Positions 17,139 through 26,910 of a stretch of 64,000 nt of DNA are shown in pieces. Below the pieces are notes generated by a model. The model was not told where the DNA came from. It did not search any database and saw nothing but the letters and a program-made list of their open reading frames with translations. Source of the stretch: an uncultured Agathobaculum sp. (GTDB lineage: Bacteria > Bacillota > Clostridia > Oscillospirales > Butyricicoccaceae); NCBI RefSeq assembly GCF_944384695.1, contig NZ_CALWUQ010000001.1, forward strand, positions 19,687 through 83,686, in the 5' to 3' direction. Made by a program: the position numbers and the translations under genes. The first letter of the stretch is position 1. Every line of letters begins with the position of its first letter.

Positions 17139-17929
17139 ACCGCTTCCTCCCCAAACAAAACCGGTGCGTCCATGCGCTCGCGCGGCGCAACCTGCACCGT
17201 GCAGTCGGGCAGGCCGTGCAGCGCATTCATCGTCTGCTGCAAAGCAAGCGCCGGCATGTTGTTCTTTTCACTCAGGTGCGCCAGCACCAGATTACGCGCG
17301 CCGTGCCGCACCAAATCGGCCGCGAACACCGCACAGTCCGGGTTGGACAGGTGGCCCGCCGGCCCCGCCACACGCATCTTGAGCGGATACGGATACGGCC
17401 CTGCCTGTAGCATATGCGGGTCGTGATTGCTCTCCAGCACCACAGTCTCACAGCCGCGCAGCAGCTCAGCCGCCTCACGCGGTACAAAGCCCAAGTCGGT
17501 GGCAAAGCCGAACCGGTGGCTGCCGTGTTCGAGTATGTAACCGACGCTGTCCGCCGCGTCGTGCGGCGTGGCAAAGGTTGCGATGTCCACATCGCGCACC
17601 CAGAAGCCGTCCCCGCTGTCAAATTCGTTCAGGCGGTCGGCACAGGACGCATCCTTTGCCGCCAGCGCCTCGGCCGTACCGCGCGAGGCAAACACCGGCG
17701 CTTTCGCCTTTTTCAGAAACATCGGCAGCCCTTTGACATGGTCGATATGCTCATGCGTGAGCAGGACGGCGGAAACATCCGCAAGTTCAAGGCCGAGTCC
17801 GGCCAGCGCCGTGGTAATCTTGCGCAGCGAAACGCCCAAATCAATCAGAATCGCCGTTCCGTCCACCATATACAGGCCGCAGTTACCCGCCGACCCGCTT
17901 GCAATGCTGTAATAATACCGCTCCGCCAA
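17120..17929 (-). CDS. walJ: MBL-fold metallohydrolase WalJ (YycJ)
   Basis: 269 residues. The metallo-beta-lactamase metal motif THEHIDH, SIASGSAGNCG at the N-terminus and LESNHDPHML are typical of the YycJ/WalJ family, 5'-exonuclease-like proteins in the WalRK locus. I chose the TTG at 17929 because AAAGGAG lies 8 nt upstream. A TTG eight codons earlier lacks a good site. It lies downstream of murA, past a weak terminator-like hairpin. Confidence 0.92.
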   Translation of the reverse strand: MAERYYYSIASGSAGNCGLYMVDGTAILIDLGVSLRKITTALAGLGLELADVSAVLLTHEHIDHVKGLPMFLKKAKAPVFASRGTAEALAAKDASCADRLNEFDSGDGFWVRDVDIATFATPHDAADSVGYILEHGSHRFGFATDLGFVPREAAELLRGCETVVLESNHDPHMLQAGPYPYPLKMRVAGPAGHLSNPDCAVFAADLVRHGARNLVLAHLSEKNNMPALALQQTMNALHGLPDCTVQVAPRERMDAPVLFGEEAVCSLSG

Positions 17930-17950
17930 TGCTGAAACTCCTTTGCTTTC

Positions 17951-17982
17951 CAAAACAGCGGAGAGGTTGCCCCCTCCGCTGT
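17951..17982 (-). terminator. Terminator-like hairpin between murA and walJ
   Basis: A 9-bp stem (17955-17963 with 17974-17982) is followed on the minus strand by a short TTTT. The T-run is short, so readthrough into walJ is likely. Confidence 0.55.
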
Positions 17983-17995
17983 ATCCATTCCTTTT

Positions 17996-19291
17996 TTACG
18001 CGCGCTCGGCAGCGCCCATGGAATCCGGAATCTCGGAGCGGTACATATCCGCACCCAGCGCCACGAATTTCTCCACCAGCGTCTCATAGCCGCGCTCAAT
18101 ATTCTGCACCTGCTCGACCTCGGTCACGCCCTTGGCCGCAAGGCCCGCGATGACCATGGCTGCGCCCGCGCGCAGGTCGTGCGCACGCACCGGTGCGCCC
18201 TTAAATTCCTCTACGCCCTCAATGACCGCGATTTTGCCGTCGACATGGATGTTCGCACCCATGCGCGCCAGCTCCTCGGTATAGCGGTAACGGCTGTCCC
18301 ATACGCCCTCGGTGACGATGCTCGTGCCTTCGGCAAGGCACAGCGCGGTCGTCATCTGCGGCTGCATATCGGTCGGGAAGCCCGGATAGGGCATGGTCTT
18401 GATGTTGGTCTTGGTCAGACGGCCCTCACGGCGCACGAGCACCGCGTCGTCAAACTCGGTGACCTCGACGTTCATCTCCTTGAGCTTTGCCGTGATGCAC
18501 TCCAGATGCTTCGGGATGACGTTCTTGACCAGCACCGAACCGCCGCAGGCCGCAACCGCCGCCATGAACGTACCGGCCTCAATCTGGTCGGGGATGATGG
18601 AATAGCTGCCGCCGTGCAGACGCTCGACGCCGCGAATCTTGATGACGTCCGTACCGGCGCCCTTGACGTTCGCGCCCATCGCGTTGAGGAAGTTCGCCAA
18701 ATCGACGATATGCGGTTCCTTGGCGCAGTTTTCCATGATGGTCTGGCCCTTTGCCAGCACGGCTGCAAGCATGATATTCATGGTTGCGCCGACAGACACC
18801 ACGTCAAAATAGATATGTGCGCCGTGCAGACCCTCTTCGGGGGCCTCGGCGCGGATGTAACCGCCCTTGGGCAGCGTCACGCGGGCGCCCAGCGCTTCAA
18901 AGCCCTTGATATGCTGGTCAATCGGGCGCACGCCGCCGAAATTGCAGCCGCCCGGCATGGCGACCTCGGCAAAGCCGTACTTGCCGAGCAGCACACCGAG
19001 CAGATAATAGGAAGCGCGCAGCTTGCGCTCCAGCTCGTGCGGCTTGAGGCTGGGGTGCTGTGTGTTCTGGATTTCCACCGTTGTTGCGTTGAGCAGCCGA
19101 ATCTGCGCGCCCAATTCGCGCATGATTTCCAGCTGCAGCGTCACATCAATAATCTTGGGCACATTCTCAATGCGAACCGGGCCGTCCGCCAGCAGCGCTG
19201 CCGGGACAATCGCAACCGCCGCGTTCTTCGCGCCGGAGATTGTGACCTCTCCATTGAGCGTTTTACCGCCGTTGATTACATATTTGGTCAA
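17996..19291 (-). CDS. murA: UDP-N-acetylglucosamine 1-carboxyvinyltransferase MurA
   Basis: 431 residues. SGAKNAA near the N-terminus and the fosfomycin-target loop PGGCNFGGVRPIDQH with catalytic Cys at about 116 are present. It transfers enolpyruvate from PEP to UDP-GlcNAc, the first committed step of peptidoglycan synthesis. It lies between yycI and walJ, inside a locus where most Firmicutes have only wal genes. An extended -10 (TGGTACAAT, 19406-19414) about 115 nt upstream may give it its own promoter. Confidence 0.97.
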   Translation of the reverse strand: MTKYVINGGKTLNGEVTISGAKNAAVAIVPAALLADGPVRIENVPKIIDVTLQLEIMRELGAQIRLLNATTVEIQNTQHPSLKPHELERKLRASYYLLGVLLGKYGFAEVAMPGGCNFGGVRPIDQHIKGFEALGARVTLPKGGYIRAEAPEEGLHGAHIYFDVVSVGATMNIMLAAVLAKGQTIMENCAKEPHIVDLANFLNAMGANVKGAGTDVIKIRGVERLHGGSYSIIPDQIEAGTFMAAVAACGGSVLVKNVIPKHLECITAKLKEMNVEVTEFDDAVLVRREGRLTKTNIKTMPYPGFPTDMQPQMTTALCLAEGTSIVTEGVWDSRYRYTEELARMGANIHVDGKIAVIEGVEEFKGAPVRAHDLRAGAAMVIAGLAAKGVTEVEQVQNIERGYETLVEKFVALGADMYRSEIPDSMGAAERA

Positions 19292-19450
19292 ACCTACCTA
19301 CTCCTCACTGTTGCAATACGCGTAACCGTCGCGTGAACTGTCTTGCTACTGTATTCTATGAGCGGACGCGCGCATGCGTGCGCCCGCAAATTTTCTCACC
19401 AATCTATTGTACCACAATTTTTGATAAAGGAAAGTTTTTTTTCAATTTTC

Positions 19451-20266
19451 CTAATCTATAATCGTTTTTTTGGCACAATCCACCAAATATTCACCCGAAT
19501 CGGTTGCAATCTTCCAAGTCGGCGTAAGCTGTAAACGGCGGTTGCTGTCCACCTCCATACGGTAACCGACGGTCATGGATATAATCTCCTGTACGTCCTG
19601 CGCGCGCGCGGCAAATTCCAGCAGCGCGTCCGCCGCATTGCAGGAAACGCCGCTGCCGCGCACGGTGGTATACGGCGTGCCGAAGCTCCAAAGCCCGGTG
19701 AGGGTCACGCCGCCGTCCTCGTCAAAATGCAGCGTCAGCACGCGGTTGTGCACCGGCTGGCCCGCAACCGTGCCGGTCATCGTAACGGTCAGCCCATCCG
19801 CGTGCAGCGACTCGTCCTCCGCTTGCAGGCCCCAATCAGCAAACAGCTGCCGCGCTGTGCGCAGCGCCGCCGCCTCATCCGCAGGCGCAGCTTGACCGGT
19901 CTTGTATTCCGCCTGCACCGTGCCGTCCGCGCGCCACTCAATCCGGCCGCTGTCGCTTTGCAGCAGCACCGTGCCGTCCTCCTGCTCGGTGCGCTCGGCC
20001 TGCTCGCCCAGCATCGCCTGCGCGACCAGCTCTTCATCCACGCGGCTGCGGTCGAGCGACAGCGTGGGCAGCACCTTGTCCTGCGGCAGGCGGAACGCAT
20101 CGTCCAGCTCTCTGCCGTACTCCTGCGTCAGCGTGCGCAAATTCGCCTCCAGTTCTTCCCCGCGCTGGCGGTTCTGCCAGAGCTTGATGCCGAAATTGCC
20201 CAGCAGAAACAGGTTGACCGCCAGCAGGATGACAATCAGCACATTTTTTACTTTATCCCATTGCAA
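19451..20266 (-). CDS. yycI: YycI family two-component system regulatory protein
   Basis: 271 residues. A short cytoplasmic start, one membrane helix (about 8-30) and a large extracytoplasmic domain follow the YycI pattern. In Bacillus and relatives YycH and YycI bind WalK in the membrane and adjust its kinase activity. The call rests on architecture plus position after yycH, since sequence conservation in this family is low. It starts 16 nt after the yycH stop. Confidence 0.8.
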   Translation of the reverse strand: MQWDKVKNVLIVILLAVNLFLLGNFGIKLWQNRQRGEELEANLRTLTQEYGRELDDAFRLPQDKVLPTLSLDRSRVDEELVAQAMLGEQAERTEQEDGTVLLQSDSGRIEWRADGTVQAEYKTGQAAPADEAAALRTARQLFADWGLQAEDESLHADGLTVTMTGTVAGQPVHNRVLTLHFDEDGGVTLTGLWSFGTPYTTVRGSGVSCNAADALLEFAARAQDVQEIISMTVGYRMEVDSNRRLQLTPTWKIATDSGEYLVDCAKKTIID

Positions 20267-20282
20267 GCGGCTTCACCTCCCG

Positions 20283-21599
20283 TCAGCCTGCGCTGTTCAG
20301 ATAGAAGCGCGCGGGGACATACGCTCCGTCCTCCCGTGCGCGGTAAGCGACCATCAGGCCGCACGCTTCTCCCATCGCGCCCGCAGCCGCCTGCCGCGCG
20401 GGCAGGACGATGCGGCTGGTATCCTGCGCGGCAAAGCGCTGCAAACGCACCGTTGCGGAAACCAGCGCACCGCCCTCAAACGTGAAGGTGGCAAAATCGT
20501 TTTCGCCCAGCACCGGCACGCCGCCATACATCTGCGAAAAGACCAGCGTGGTCTGTCCTTCCTCCTGCACCGCCGCGTACAGCGAGGCGTGCGTGTTGGT
20601 CTCGCCCACCCGCAGCGCCGCGTCCAGAATCAGGCGGGCGCAGTCCATCTGCGCATCCAGCGCGGACTGACCGCTGACCTCGCCTTCCTCAAACGCACGC
20701 ACCGTGGTGTTTTCCGCCGAGGAAGCGTATTGCAGCAGGCCCGCGGCGCCCACGCGCAGCGTGCTTACATTGTCCACAAATACACGCACCTGGTCGTTTT
20801 GCTCGGCATAAAAATCCGCATAGGCGGTGAAACCGAACGCTTGCAGCAATTCCTCCAACCCGGTACCGCTCCGGGTGGAAAACAGGTTGAGCGGTTGGGT
20901 ACCCAGCAGCGGCAGGGACAGCGCTTCGCTCTCAAACAGCAGCGTTTCCGGGTACACCGCATACGCCTCGCCCGAAAACTTGCAGGTCAGGCCGCGGAAG
21001 GCATCCTGCGCGCTTTCCAGCACGCTTTTATCCGCCTTGGCCGGAGCGGCATACAGGGCGCCGTCTGCCGTGCGCACAAACAGGCGCTCCGTGCCCGCCG
21101 CATAGAGGAGCGTCTCCACGTATGTCTCGCTGCCGTCCTCCCAGACGCCGCCCATCCAGCCCGCGATTGCCCCCAGCGGAATCGCGCCGTGATAGCGCAA
21201 TTCGGCGCAGTCGCCCGCGCGCAGCGCCGCGTTCAGCTCCTCGGGCGCGGCGGGAACCAGCTCGCTGCCCGTCAGCACCTGCGCCCACAAATCGCGCATG
21301 GCTGCCACCGCCGCATCAATCTCCGTGACGTTATACTGCACCCCGTACAGCTGCCCGTCCACCGTCAGCGCAAGCTGCACCGGTTCGGCAGCGGCCACAC
21401 CCGACGAGCGCAGCTCATAGCCCACCGCGCCGCCGAACAGATGGTCGTGCGCGCGCCGCAGCAGGCTGTCCGCCGGCATTTGCGCCACGTTCAGCCCGGT
21501 CAGCCAATTGGCGGCGCAAAGTGTGAGCAGCAGCATTACCAGCACAATCAGCGACACATTTTTCGCCGTGTTTTTGACCGAACGCTGCGCGCCTCTCAT
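20283..21599 (-). CDS. yycH: YycH family two-component system regulatory protein
   Basis: 438 residues. A basic start, one membrane helix (about 15-35) and a large extracytoplasmic domain are visible. The start codon overlaps the walK stop by 4 nt. In the family, YycH acts with YycI as a membrane regulator of WalK. Position between walK and yycI is the main support. Confidence 0.8.
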   Translation of the reverse strand: MRGAQRSVKNTAKNVSLIVLVMLLLTLCAANWLTGLNVAQMPADSLLRRAHDHLFGGAVGYELRSSGVAAAEPVQLALTVDGQLYGVQYNVTEIDAAVAAMRDLWAQVLTGSELVPAAPEELNAALRAGDCAELRYHGAIPLGAIAGWMGGVWEDGSETYVETLLYAAGTERLFVRTADGALYAAPAKADKSVLESAQDAFRGLTCKFSGEAYAVYPETLLFESEALSLPLLGTQPLNLFSTRSGTGLEELLQAFGFTAYADFYAEQNDQVRVFVDNVSTLRVGAAGLLQYASSAENTTVRAFEEGEVSGQSALDAQMDCARLILDAALRVGETNTHASLYAAVQEEGQTTLVFSQMYGGVPVLGENDFATFTFEGGALVSATVRLQRFAAQDTSRIVLPARQAAAGAMGEACGLMVAYRAREDGAYVPARFYLNSAG

Positions 21600-23374
21600 A
21601 CCGGCCCCTCCTCCCTGTTCGGGGTCAGGTCGGTCGGCAGGGTGATGGTGACCGTCGTGCCCGTGCCGTACTCACTGGCCAGCGCAATCTTGCCGCCATG
21701 CTGCTCGACAATCTCCTTGGCGATGGCAAGGCCGAGGCCCGTGCCGCCCGCGGCGCGGCTGCGCGCCTTATCCACGCGGTAAAAGCGCTCAAACAGGCGC
21801 GGTACGTCGGCCGCCGGAATCCCAACGCCATCGTCCTCCACCGTGATGCGCACGCGGTTTTTCGCCGGCGCGCAGGCCGACAGGCGGATATGGCCGCCCG
21901 ACGGTGTATACTTGACCGCATTGGACAGGATATTGACCACAACCTGCTCGATGCGCTCGCGGTCGCCCACGATGGACGGCAGCGTGTCCGGCGCGTCCAC
22001 AATCATCTCGTGGCCATTGTCCTGCACGGTCAGGCGCATGGCATTGGCCACCTTTTTCAGCAGCTCGGACAGTGAAAAGCGCGTCATGCGCAGCTCCATG
22101 CGCCCGTAATCCAACTTGGACAGCGTCAAAAGGTCGGTCACGATACGCGCCATGCGCTCGGACTCGCTCGAAATGACGCCGAGGAACTGCTTTTCCGTAT
22201 CCAGCGGGATATCGCCCGCAGCATCGAGCAGTGTCTCGGTGTACGAACGGATATTGGTCAGCGGGGTGCGCAGCTCATGCGACACATTGGCGACAAATTC
22301 GCGCCGCGCATCGTCCAGACGGCGCTGCTCGGTGATATCATGGATGACCGCAATCACGCCGCCCTCGCCGTCGAGCGCACCGTAAGGCGCGAGCGTGACC
22401 GACAGCACGCGGTCGCGCCGCGTAATCTCGCTGGTCAGGAAGCTGCGCATGGCGGTCTCGTCCGAATTCGGCATATCCAAATCGGCAAACATCTCGTCAA
22501 AGCTCAGATGGTCCTCCATGCGCACGCCCAGCAGATTCTCGGTTGCCGGGTTCATATGGATGAGCCGGCCGTCGGTGGTAAACGCGGCCACGCCGTCGGT
22601 CATATGCAGGAACAGGGTGTTCAGTTTGTCGCGTTCGCCCTGCACCTCGCCCACCGTGCTTTTCAGCCGCCGCGCCATGTAGTTGAACGAGCGCGTCAGC
22701 TCACCGATTTCGTCGGAGGACTGCACGCCCAAATCCTGATCGAAGTTGCCCTCCGCAATCGAGCGCGCCCCCTCGGTGATGCGCTCGATTGGTGTGGTGA
22801 TGGTCTTGCTCAGCAGGAAGGACAGCAAAATTGCCGCCAGCAGGCCGAACATCATCGCCTGCATGACGATTTGGAAAAAGCGCCACGACAAATCGGATAT
22901 CTCGCTTTTATCATCCGTGATATACACGATATAGTCCACGCCGCCGTCGCCGTCCTTGTCGATGGGCACGGCAATATCCATCATGCTGTCGGACACGGAC
23001 GAGCGCGCGCCAAGCTCGCCGGCCATCGCGGCGACGATATTGCTCGTCCGGGTCAGCGTGATGTTGGGGTTGGAGCCTTCCAGATACCGTCCCTCGGCGT
23101 CCAGAATATAATAATTGCGGTAATCGTCGATTCCCAGCGCGCTCTCGCGCGCCTCAATGACGGTCTGCAAACCGGGCGCGCCCTGCTCGGCAGCCGCATC
23201 CGTGAGGGAATCCATCGTGCTCGACTGGTTGAACACGTTCTGCATCTGCTCATAGAAGCTGTCCAGATAAAACGTGTTGACGCTGTTGATGAGAAACGTG
23301 CCCACCACCGCCATGACCGAAACAATCATCAGCACCAGAATCAGCACCAGTTTCATGTGTAAGGAACGAAACAA
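21596..23374 (-). CDS. walK: Sensor histidine kinase WalK
   Basis: 592 residues. TM1 (about 8-30), an extracytoplasmic sensor domain with a DKDGDGGVDY loop, TM2 (about 165-188), HAMP (about 189-242), PAS (about 250-350), HisKA with phospho-acceptor His366 in VSHELRTP, and an HATPase domain (N box NILSNAVKYTP; G boxes DDGVGIP and GTGLGLA) follow in order. WalK senses cell-wall state, often lipid II or division, and phosphorylates WalR to control autolysins. It lies 69 nt after walR and overlaps yycH. Confidence 0.95.
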   Translation of the reverse strand: MFRSLHMKLVLILVLMIVSVMAVVGTFLINSVNTFYLDSFYEQMQNVFNQSSTMDSLTDAAAEQGAPGLQTVIEARESALGIDDYRNYYILDAEGRYLEGSNPNITLTRTSNIVAAMAGELGARSSVSDSMMDIAVPIDKDGDGGVDYIVYITDDKSEISDLSWRFFQIVMQAMMFGLLAAILLSFLLSKTITTPIERITEGARSIAEGNFDQDLGVQSSDEIGELTRSFNYMARRLKSTVGEVQGERDKLNTLFLHMTDGVAAFTTDGRLIHMNPATENLLGVRMEDHLSFDEMFADLDMPNSDETAMRSFLTSEITRRDRVLSVTLAPYGALDGEGGVIAVIHDITEQRRLDDARREFVANVSHELRTPLTNIRSYTETLLDAAGDIPLDTEKQFLGVISSESERMARIVTDLLTLSKLDYGRMELRMTRFSLSELLKKVANAMRLTVQDNGHEMIVDAPDTLPSIVGDRERIEQVVVNILSNAVKYTPSGGHIRLSACAPAKNRVRITVEDDGVGIPAADVPRLFERFYRVDKARSRAAGGTGLGLAIAKEIVEQHGGKIALASEYGTGTTVTITLPTDLTPNREEGPV

Positions 23375-23443
23375 ACAAACACCTCCGGCATGCGGAGCGT
23401 AGCCGCGCCGTTTTTCTCTCTATCCCGTGCACGGAGCACGGAT

Positions 23444-24136
23444 TTATTCGTCGCTGAAATAATAGCCCATGCCGCGTTTGGTCATGATATAGCGCGGGCT
23501 GGCAGGCTGGTCCTCCACCTTTTCGCGCAGGCGGCGAATCGCCACATCGACCGCGCGCAAATCGCCGTAATATTCATAACCCCAGACCTGCTCCATCAGC
23601 TCCTCGCGCGAAAACACGCGGCCGGGCGAGGCAGACAGGAAGCACAAAATGTCAAATTCCCGCGCGGACAGCTCGAGCGCCCGCCCATTTTTGTACACCA
23701 TACCGTTGTCCCGTGAAATGCGCAGGCCGCCGCCCGACGGCACAGCGGGCTTTTCCCGCTCCTCGCCGGACAGCGTGCGCCGCATGTTCGCCTTGACGCG
23801 CGCCATCAGCTCGCGCATGGAAAAGGGCTTGGTGATATAGTCGTCCGCGCCCAGCTCCAGACCGAGCACCTTATCGGTTTCCTCCTCGCGGGCGGTCAAC
23901 ATGATAATCGGGGTATCCTGCTTCTCGCGGATATGCTTGAGCACCGCAAAACCGTCCATCGAGGGCAGCATCACATCCAGCAGAATCAAATCGGGCGCAT
24001 CCTCGAGCGCGGCGTGCAATCCGTCCGCGCCGTCATAGGCGACCAGCGTATCATAACCCTCGCGCTGCAGATTGAACACCAGAATGTCCGCGATTGCCTT
24101 TTCGTCCTCAACGACCAGAATTTTTTTCTTCTCCAT
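23444..24136 (-). CDS. walR: Response regulator WalR
   Basis: 230 residues. The receiver domain has acidic pocket ED (10-11), phospho-acceptor Asp54 in LLDVMLPSMDG, and the Thr/Lys switch (TAREEE, TKPF). An OmpR-type winged helix follows (REFDILCFL, VWGYEYYGDLRAVDVAI, RRGMGYYF-like end). The ATG at 24136 follows AAGGAGG; the longer upstream frame is not used. It binds direct repeats near cell-wall hydrolase genes in relatives. It lies 43 nt after the NUDIX gene. Confidence 0.95.
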   Translation of the reverse strand: MEKKKILVVEDEKAIADILVFNLQREGYDTLVAYDGADGLHAALEDAPDLILLDVMLPSMDGFAVLKHIREKQDTPIIMLTAREEETDKVLGLELGADDYITKPFSMRELMARVKANMRRTLSGEEREKPAVPSGGGLRISRDNGMVYKNGRALELSAREFDILCFLSASPGRVFSREELMEQVWGYEYYGDLRAVDVAIRRLREKVEDQPASPRYIMTKRGMGYYFSDE

Positions 24137-24179
24137 AATTGCCTCCTTCCCGAAAGGGGGAACGGGTGCCGTTTCCCGG

Positions 24180-24722
24180 TTAATACAGCCCCTTGAGCTT
24201 GGCGCGGTACAGCGCGACCACCGTCTTGGCGTCGCGAATCTCGTTGCGCTCGACCATGGCTTCCACCTCGGCCAGCGGCAGCCGCACCACTTCGACAAAT
24301 TCATCCTCATCCGGCTGCATTTCGCCGTCGGTCAAATCAAGCGCGGCAAACAGATGCACCACCTCGGTCAGAAAGCCGGGGGACGGATACACGCAGCCCA
24401 GCGGCACCATGCGCGCCGCCGTGCAGCCGGTTTCCTCCTTCAGCTCGCGCGCGCCGCAGTCGGCAAAGCTCTCGCCCTCGCCGTGGTCCAGCTTGCCCGC
24501 CGGGATTTCCAGCAGCTCCGTATCATACGGATAGCGGAACTGCCGCACCAGCAGCACGTTGCCGTTCCGGTCAATCGGCAGCACGCCCACGCCGCCGACG
24601 TGCTCGCACACCTCGCGCAGGGCAGTCTTACCGTTGGGCAGCTCCACCTCATCCAGCCGCGCCTTCATGATTTTCCCTTCGAAAAAATAGCGATGGGACA
24701 GCTGCTTTTCCTTCATATTCAT
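24180..24722 (-). CDS. NUDIX hydrolase, ADP-ribose pyrophosphatase type
   Basis: 180 residues. The Nudix box runs from GKLDHGEGESFADCG to RELKEETG (about 76-98). The upstream LLEIPAG and downstream PSPGF motifs are those of ADP-ribose pyrophosphatases (NudF-like). It would hydrolyse ADP-ribose or ADP-sugars. An ADP-glucose activity is conceivable given the glycogen genes nearby, but that is speculation. It overlaps the end of the GH13 gene (ATGA). Confidence 0.88.
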   Translation of the reverse strand: MNMKEKQLSHRYFFEGKIMKARLDEVELPNGKTALREVCEHVGGVGVLPIDRNGNVLLVRQFRYPYDTELLEIPAGKLDHGEGESFADCGARELKEETGCTAARMVPLGCVYPSPGFLTEVVHLFAALDLTDGEMQPDEDEFVEVVRLPLAEVEAMVERNEIRDAKTVVALYRAKLKGLY

Positions 24723-26641
24723 GTTTCTTGCTCCTTTTCACGGCTACCGAAGCAGCGCAGCACATACGCGGTCTCCGGCGGCACGGAAATGTGCACGCCG
24801 TGGCTGTCCGCGTCTTCAAAGCCCTCTCCGCTCATCACATCCGCTGCGTAAACCGCCTGCACACAGGTGCGGATATGGTGATGGCCGCGGTTGACGACCA
24901 CCATCAGGCGGGAGGTATCACTCACGCGCTCATATTGCAGCAGCGCGCCATGGCAGCGCACAAACCGCAGCTCCCCGTCCGCCAGCGTTTGGCTGTCCGC
25001 GCGCAGCGTGCACAGGCGGCGATAAAACGCGAGCAGCTCGCGGTCCTCCTGTCCCCACGGATAGGTGCGGCGGTTGAACGGGTCCTCAAAGCCCTGCCGC
25101 CCGGCCTCGTCGCCGTAATAAATGGTGGGCGAGCCCGGCATGGTAAACTGAATGACCGCCGCCAGACGCAGCTTGCGCAGCGCGGTGGCCAGCCGTTCGG
25201 GCGGCAGCTCATACTGCGCGCGCCCGTCGCGGTCCATGCGCCATTCCTCCTCGGATACGCCCAGCAGCGTCAGCGCGCGGGCCGTATCGTGCGTGCCGAT
25301 GACGTTCATCAGATTGTAAAACACATCCCGCGGATAATTTTCGCGGATGCATTCCATAGTTTCGGCAAAATGCTCCGCTGTACCGCCGCCCAGAAACGCC
25401 AGAATCGCGTCGCGCAGCGGATAGTTCATCACGCTGTCCAACTCGCCGCCCTGGAAATACTTGCGGCGCTCGGAATAGGCGATTTTGTTGGAGGCGTCCT
25501 CCCAGACCTCGCCAATCACCAGCGCATCCGGTTTTTCCCGCTTGGCTGCGGCGTTGAGGCGCCGAATGAAGGCGTCGGGCAGCTCGTCGGCCACGTCCAG
25601 CCGCCAGCCGGACGCTCCCAGCCGCAGCCAGCGGCGCACGACGCTGTCCTCGTTGTCGATGATATAGTCGAGATAGCTTTCATCCATCTCGCGCACCTGC
25701 GGCAGCGTATAGATGCCCCACCACGAGCCGTATTTGTCCGGCCACTCCTGAAAATCATACCAGCGGTAATAGGGCGAATCCTTGGACTGGTGCGCGCCGA
25801 GGCTGTTGTACCGGCCGCGGGCGTTGAAATAGCGGCTGTCATAGCCGGTGTGGTTGAACACACCGTCCAGCACCACGCGCATGCCGCGCGCGGCGGCCTC
25901 CGTGCATAGTGTGCGGAAATCCTCCTCGTTGCCCAGCAGCGGGTCGATGCGCTTATAGTCGCCCGTGTCGTACCGATGGTTGGAATACGCCTGAAACATC
26001 GGGTTGAAATAGATGGTGGTCACATGCAGGCTTTCCAGATAATCCAGCTTGCTGATGACCCCGCGCAGCGTGCCACCGAAAAAGTCGTTATTGAGGATTT
26101 CTCCATTCTCATTCGGCCGATAAACCGGAATATCATCCCAGTTTTCATGCAGCACGCGCGGCGCAATCCCCTCCCCCTCGGGCTGGACGGGCATTTTGTC
26201 CCGACAGAAACGGTCGGGGAAGATGTTGTAGGTGATGCCCCGGCCGAACCAGCGCGGCGGCTGATAAGCGGGGTCGTATACGGTCAGCTGATATTTGTCG
26301 CCCAGCGTGTCGATAATCTCCGCGCGTCCGGCATAGCCGCGCGCGCAGTAGCGCGGGCCGTCCGCCGTATCCATGGTGAAATAGTACCAGTACAGCCCCG
26401 GATGCGACGGGGTAAAGCTGGTCGTATAGTGGTCGCGCGCACCGACAAGGCCGTACCACCGCATCGGGAACGCTTCCGGCTCCTTGCCGTCCTCCTCCAC
26501 CCAGAGCGTGATGTGCTCTGTGCCGCGTTCGCGCTTGGGATAGGTGGAAAACTCAACCGTCTGTCCGGCAGGCACCGCGCCATACGGCGTTTTGCAGGCC
26601 TGACTGCGGGAGTGAAACATACAATTGGGAATGGTATTCAA
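24719..26641 (-). CDS. GH13 alpha-glucan hydrolase (neopullulanase/cyclomaltodextrinase-like)
   Basis: 640 residues with no signal peptide, so intracellular. An N-terminal beta-sandwich is followed by the GH13 barrel with region I DGVFNHTG, region II GWRLDVADE (Asp nucleophile), region III VIGEVWED (Glu acid) and region IV IGTHDTAR. It should cleave alpha-1,4/1,6 glucans such as maltodextrins from glycogen or uptake. I prefer the TTG at 26641, which has GGGGGA six bases upstream. The ATG at 26659 lies only about 10 nt from the predicted transcription start and has no ribosome-binding site. Its coupling to the NUDIX and wal genes is unusual. Confidence 0.9.
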   Translation of the reverse strand: MNTIPNCMFHSRSQACKTPYGAVPAGQTVEFSTYPKRERGTEHITLWVEEDGKEPEAFPMRWYGLVGARDHYTTSFTPSHPGLYWYYFTMDTADGPRYCARGYAGRAEIIDTLGDKYQLTVYDPAYQPPRWFGRGITYNIFPDRFCRDKMPVQPEGEGIAPRVLHENWDDIPVYRPNENGEILNNDFFGGTLRGVISKLDYLESLHVTTIYFNPMFQAYSNHRYDTGDYKRIDPLLGNEEDFRTLCTEAAARGMRVVLDGVFNHTGYDSRYFNARGRYNSLGAHQSKDSPYYRWYDFQEWPDKYGSWWGIYTLPQVREMDESYLDYIIDNEDSVVRRWLRLGASGWRLDVADELPDAFIRRLNAAAKREKPDALVIGEVWEDASNKIAYSERRKYFQGGELDSVMNYPLRDAILAFLGGGTAEHFAETMECIRENYPRDVFYNLMNVIGTHDTARALTLLGVSEEEWRMDRDGRAQYELPPERLATALRKLRLAAVIQFTMPGSPTIYYGDEAGRQGFEDPFNRRTYPWGQEDRELLAFYRRLCTLRADSQTLADGELRFVRCHGALLQYERVSDTSRLMVVVNRGHHHIRTCVQAVYAADVMSGEGFEDADSHGVHISVPPETAYVLRCFGSREKEQET

Positions 26642-26674
26642 TTCATTTCCCCCAAACATAAAAACTCTTTATAT

Positions 26675-26703
26675 AGTATAGCACGAACGATGCGCAAGGT
26701 AAA
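26675..26703 (-). promoter_or_regulatory. Promoter of the GH13-NUDIX-wal run
   Basis: Minus-strand -35 TTTACC (26698-26703), 17-nt spacer and -10 TATACT (26675-26680). No clear terminator is seen between here and murA, so it may drive the wal genes too. Confidence 0.75.
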
Positions 26704-26910
26704 CAAAAAACGATTTTTGCGCACCGTTTCATCCGTTATGCCGCCGGTCCGCCGCATTGTGCGCATTTACACCCGCATTTTCATAGCATGATAACAGCCG
26801 CCGGTGCGCAGTTTGCCCCTTGCAGTCCAGAAAAGCGGTCCCGCGCGGTTTGCATGGGGCCGTTTTCCGGCTGACGGCGGCCCGAACCGATGAAAGGAGG
26901 TTTTCCGCCC

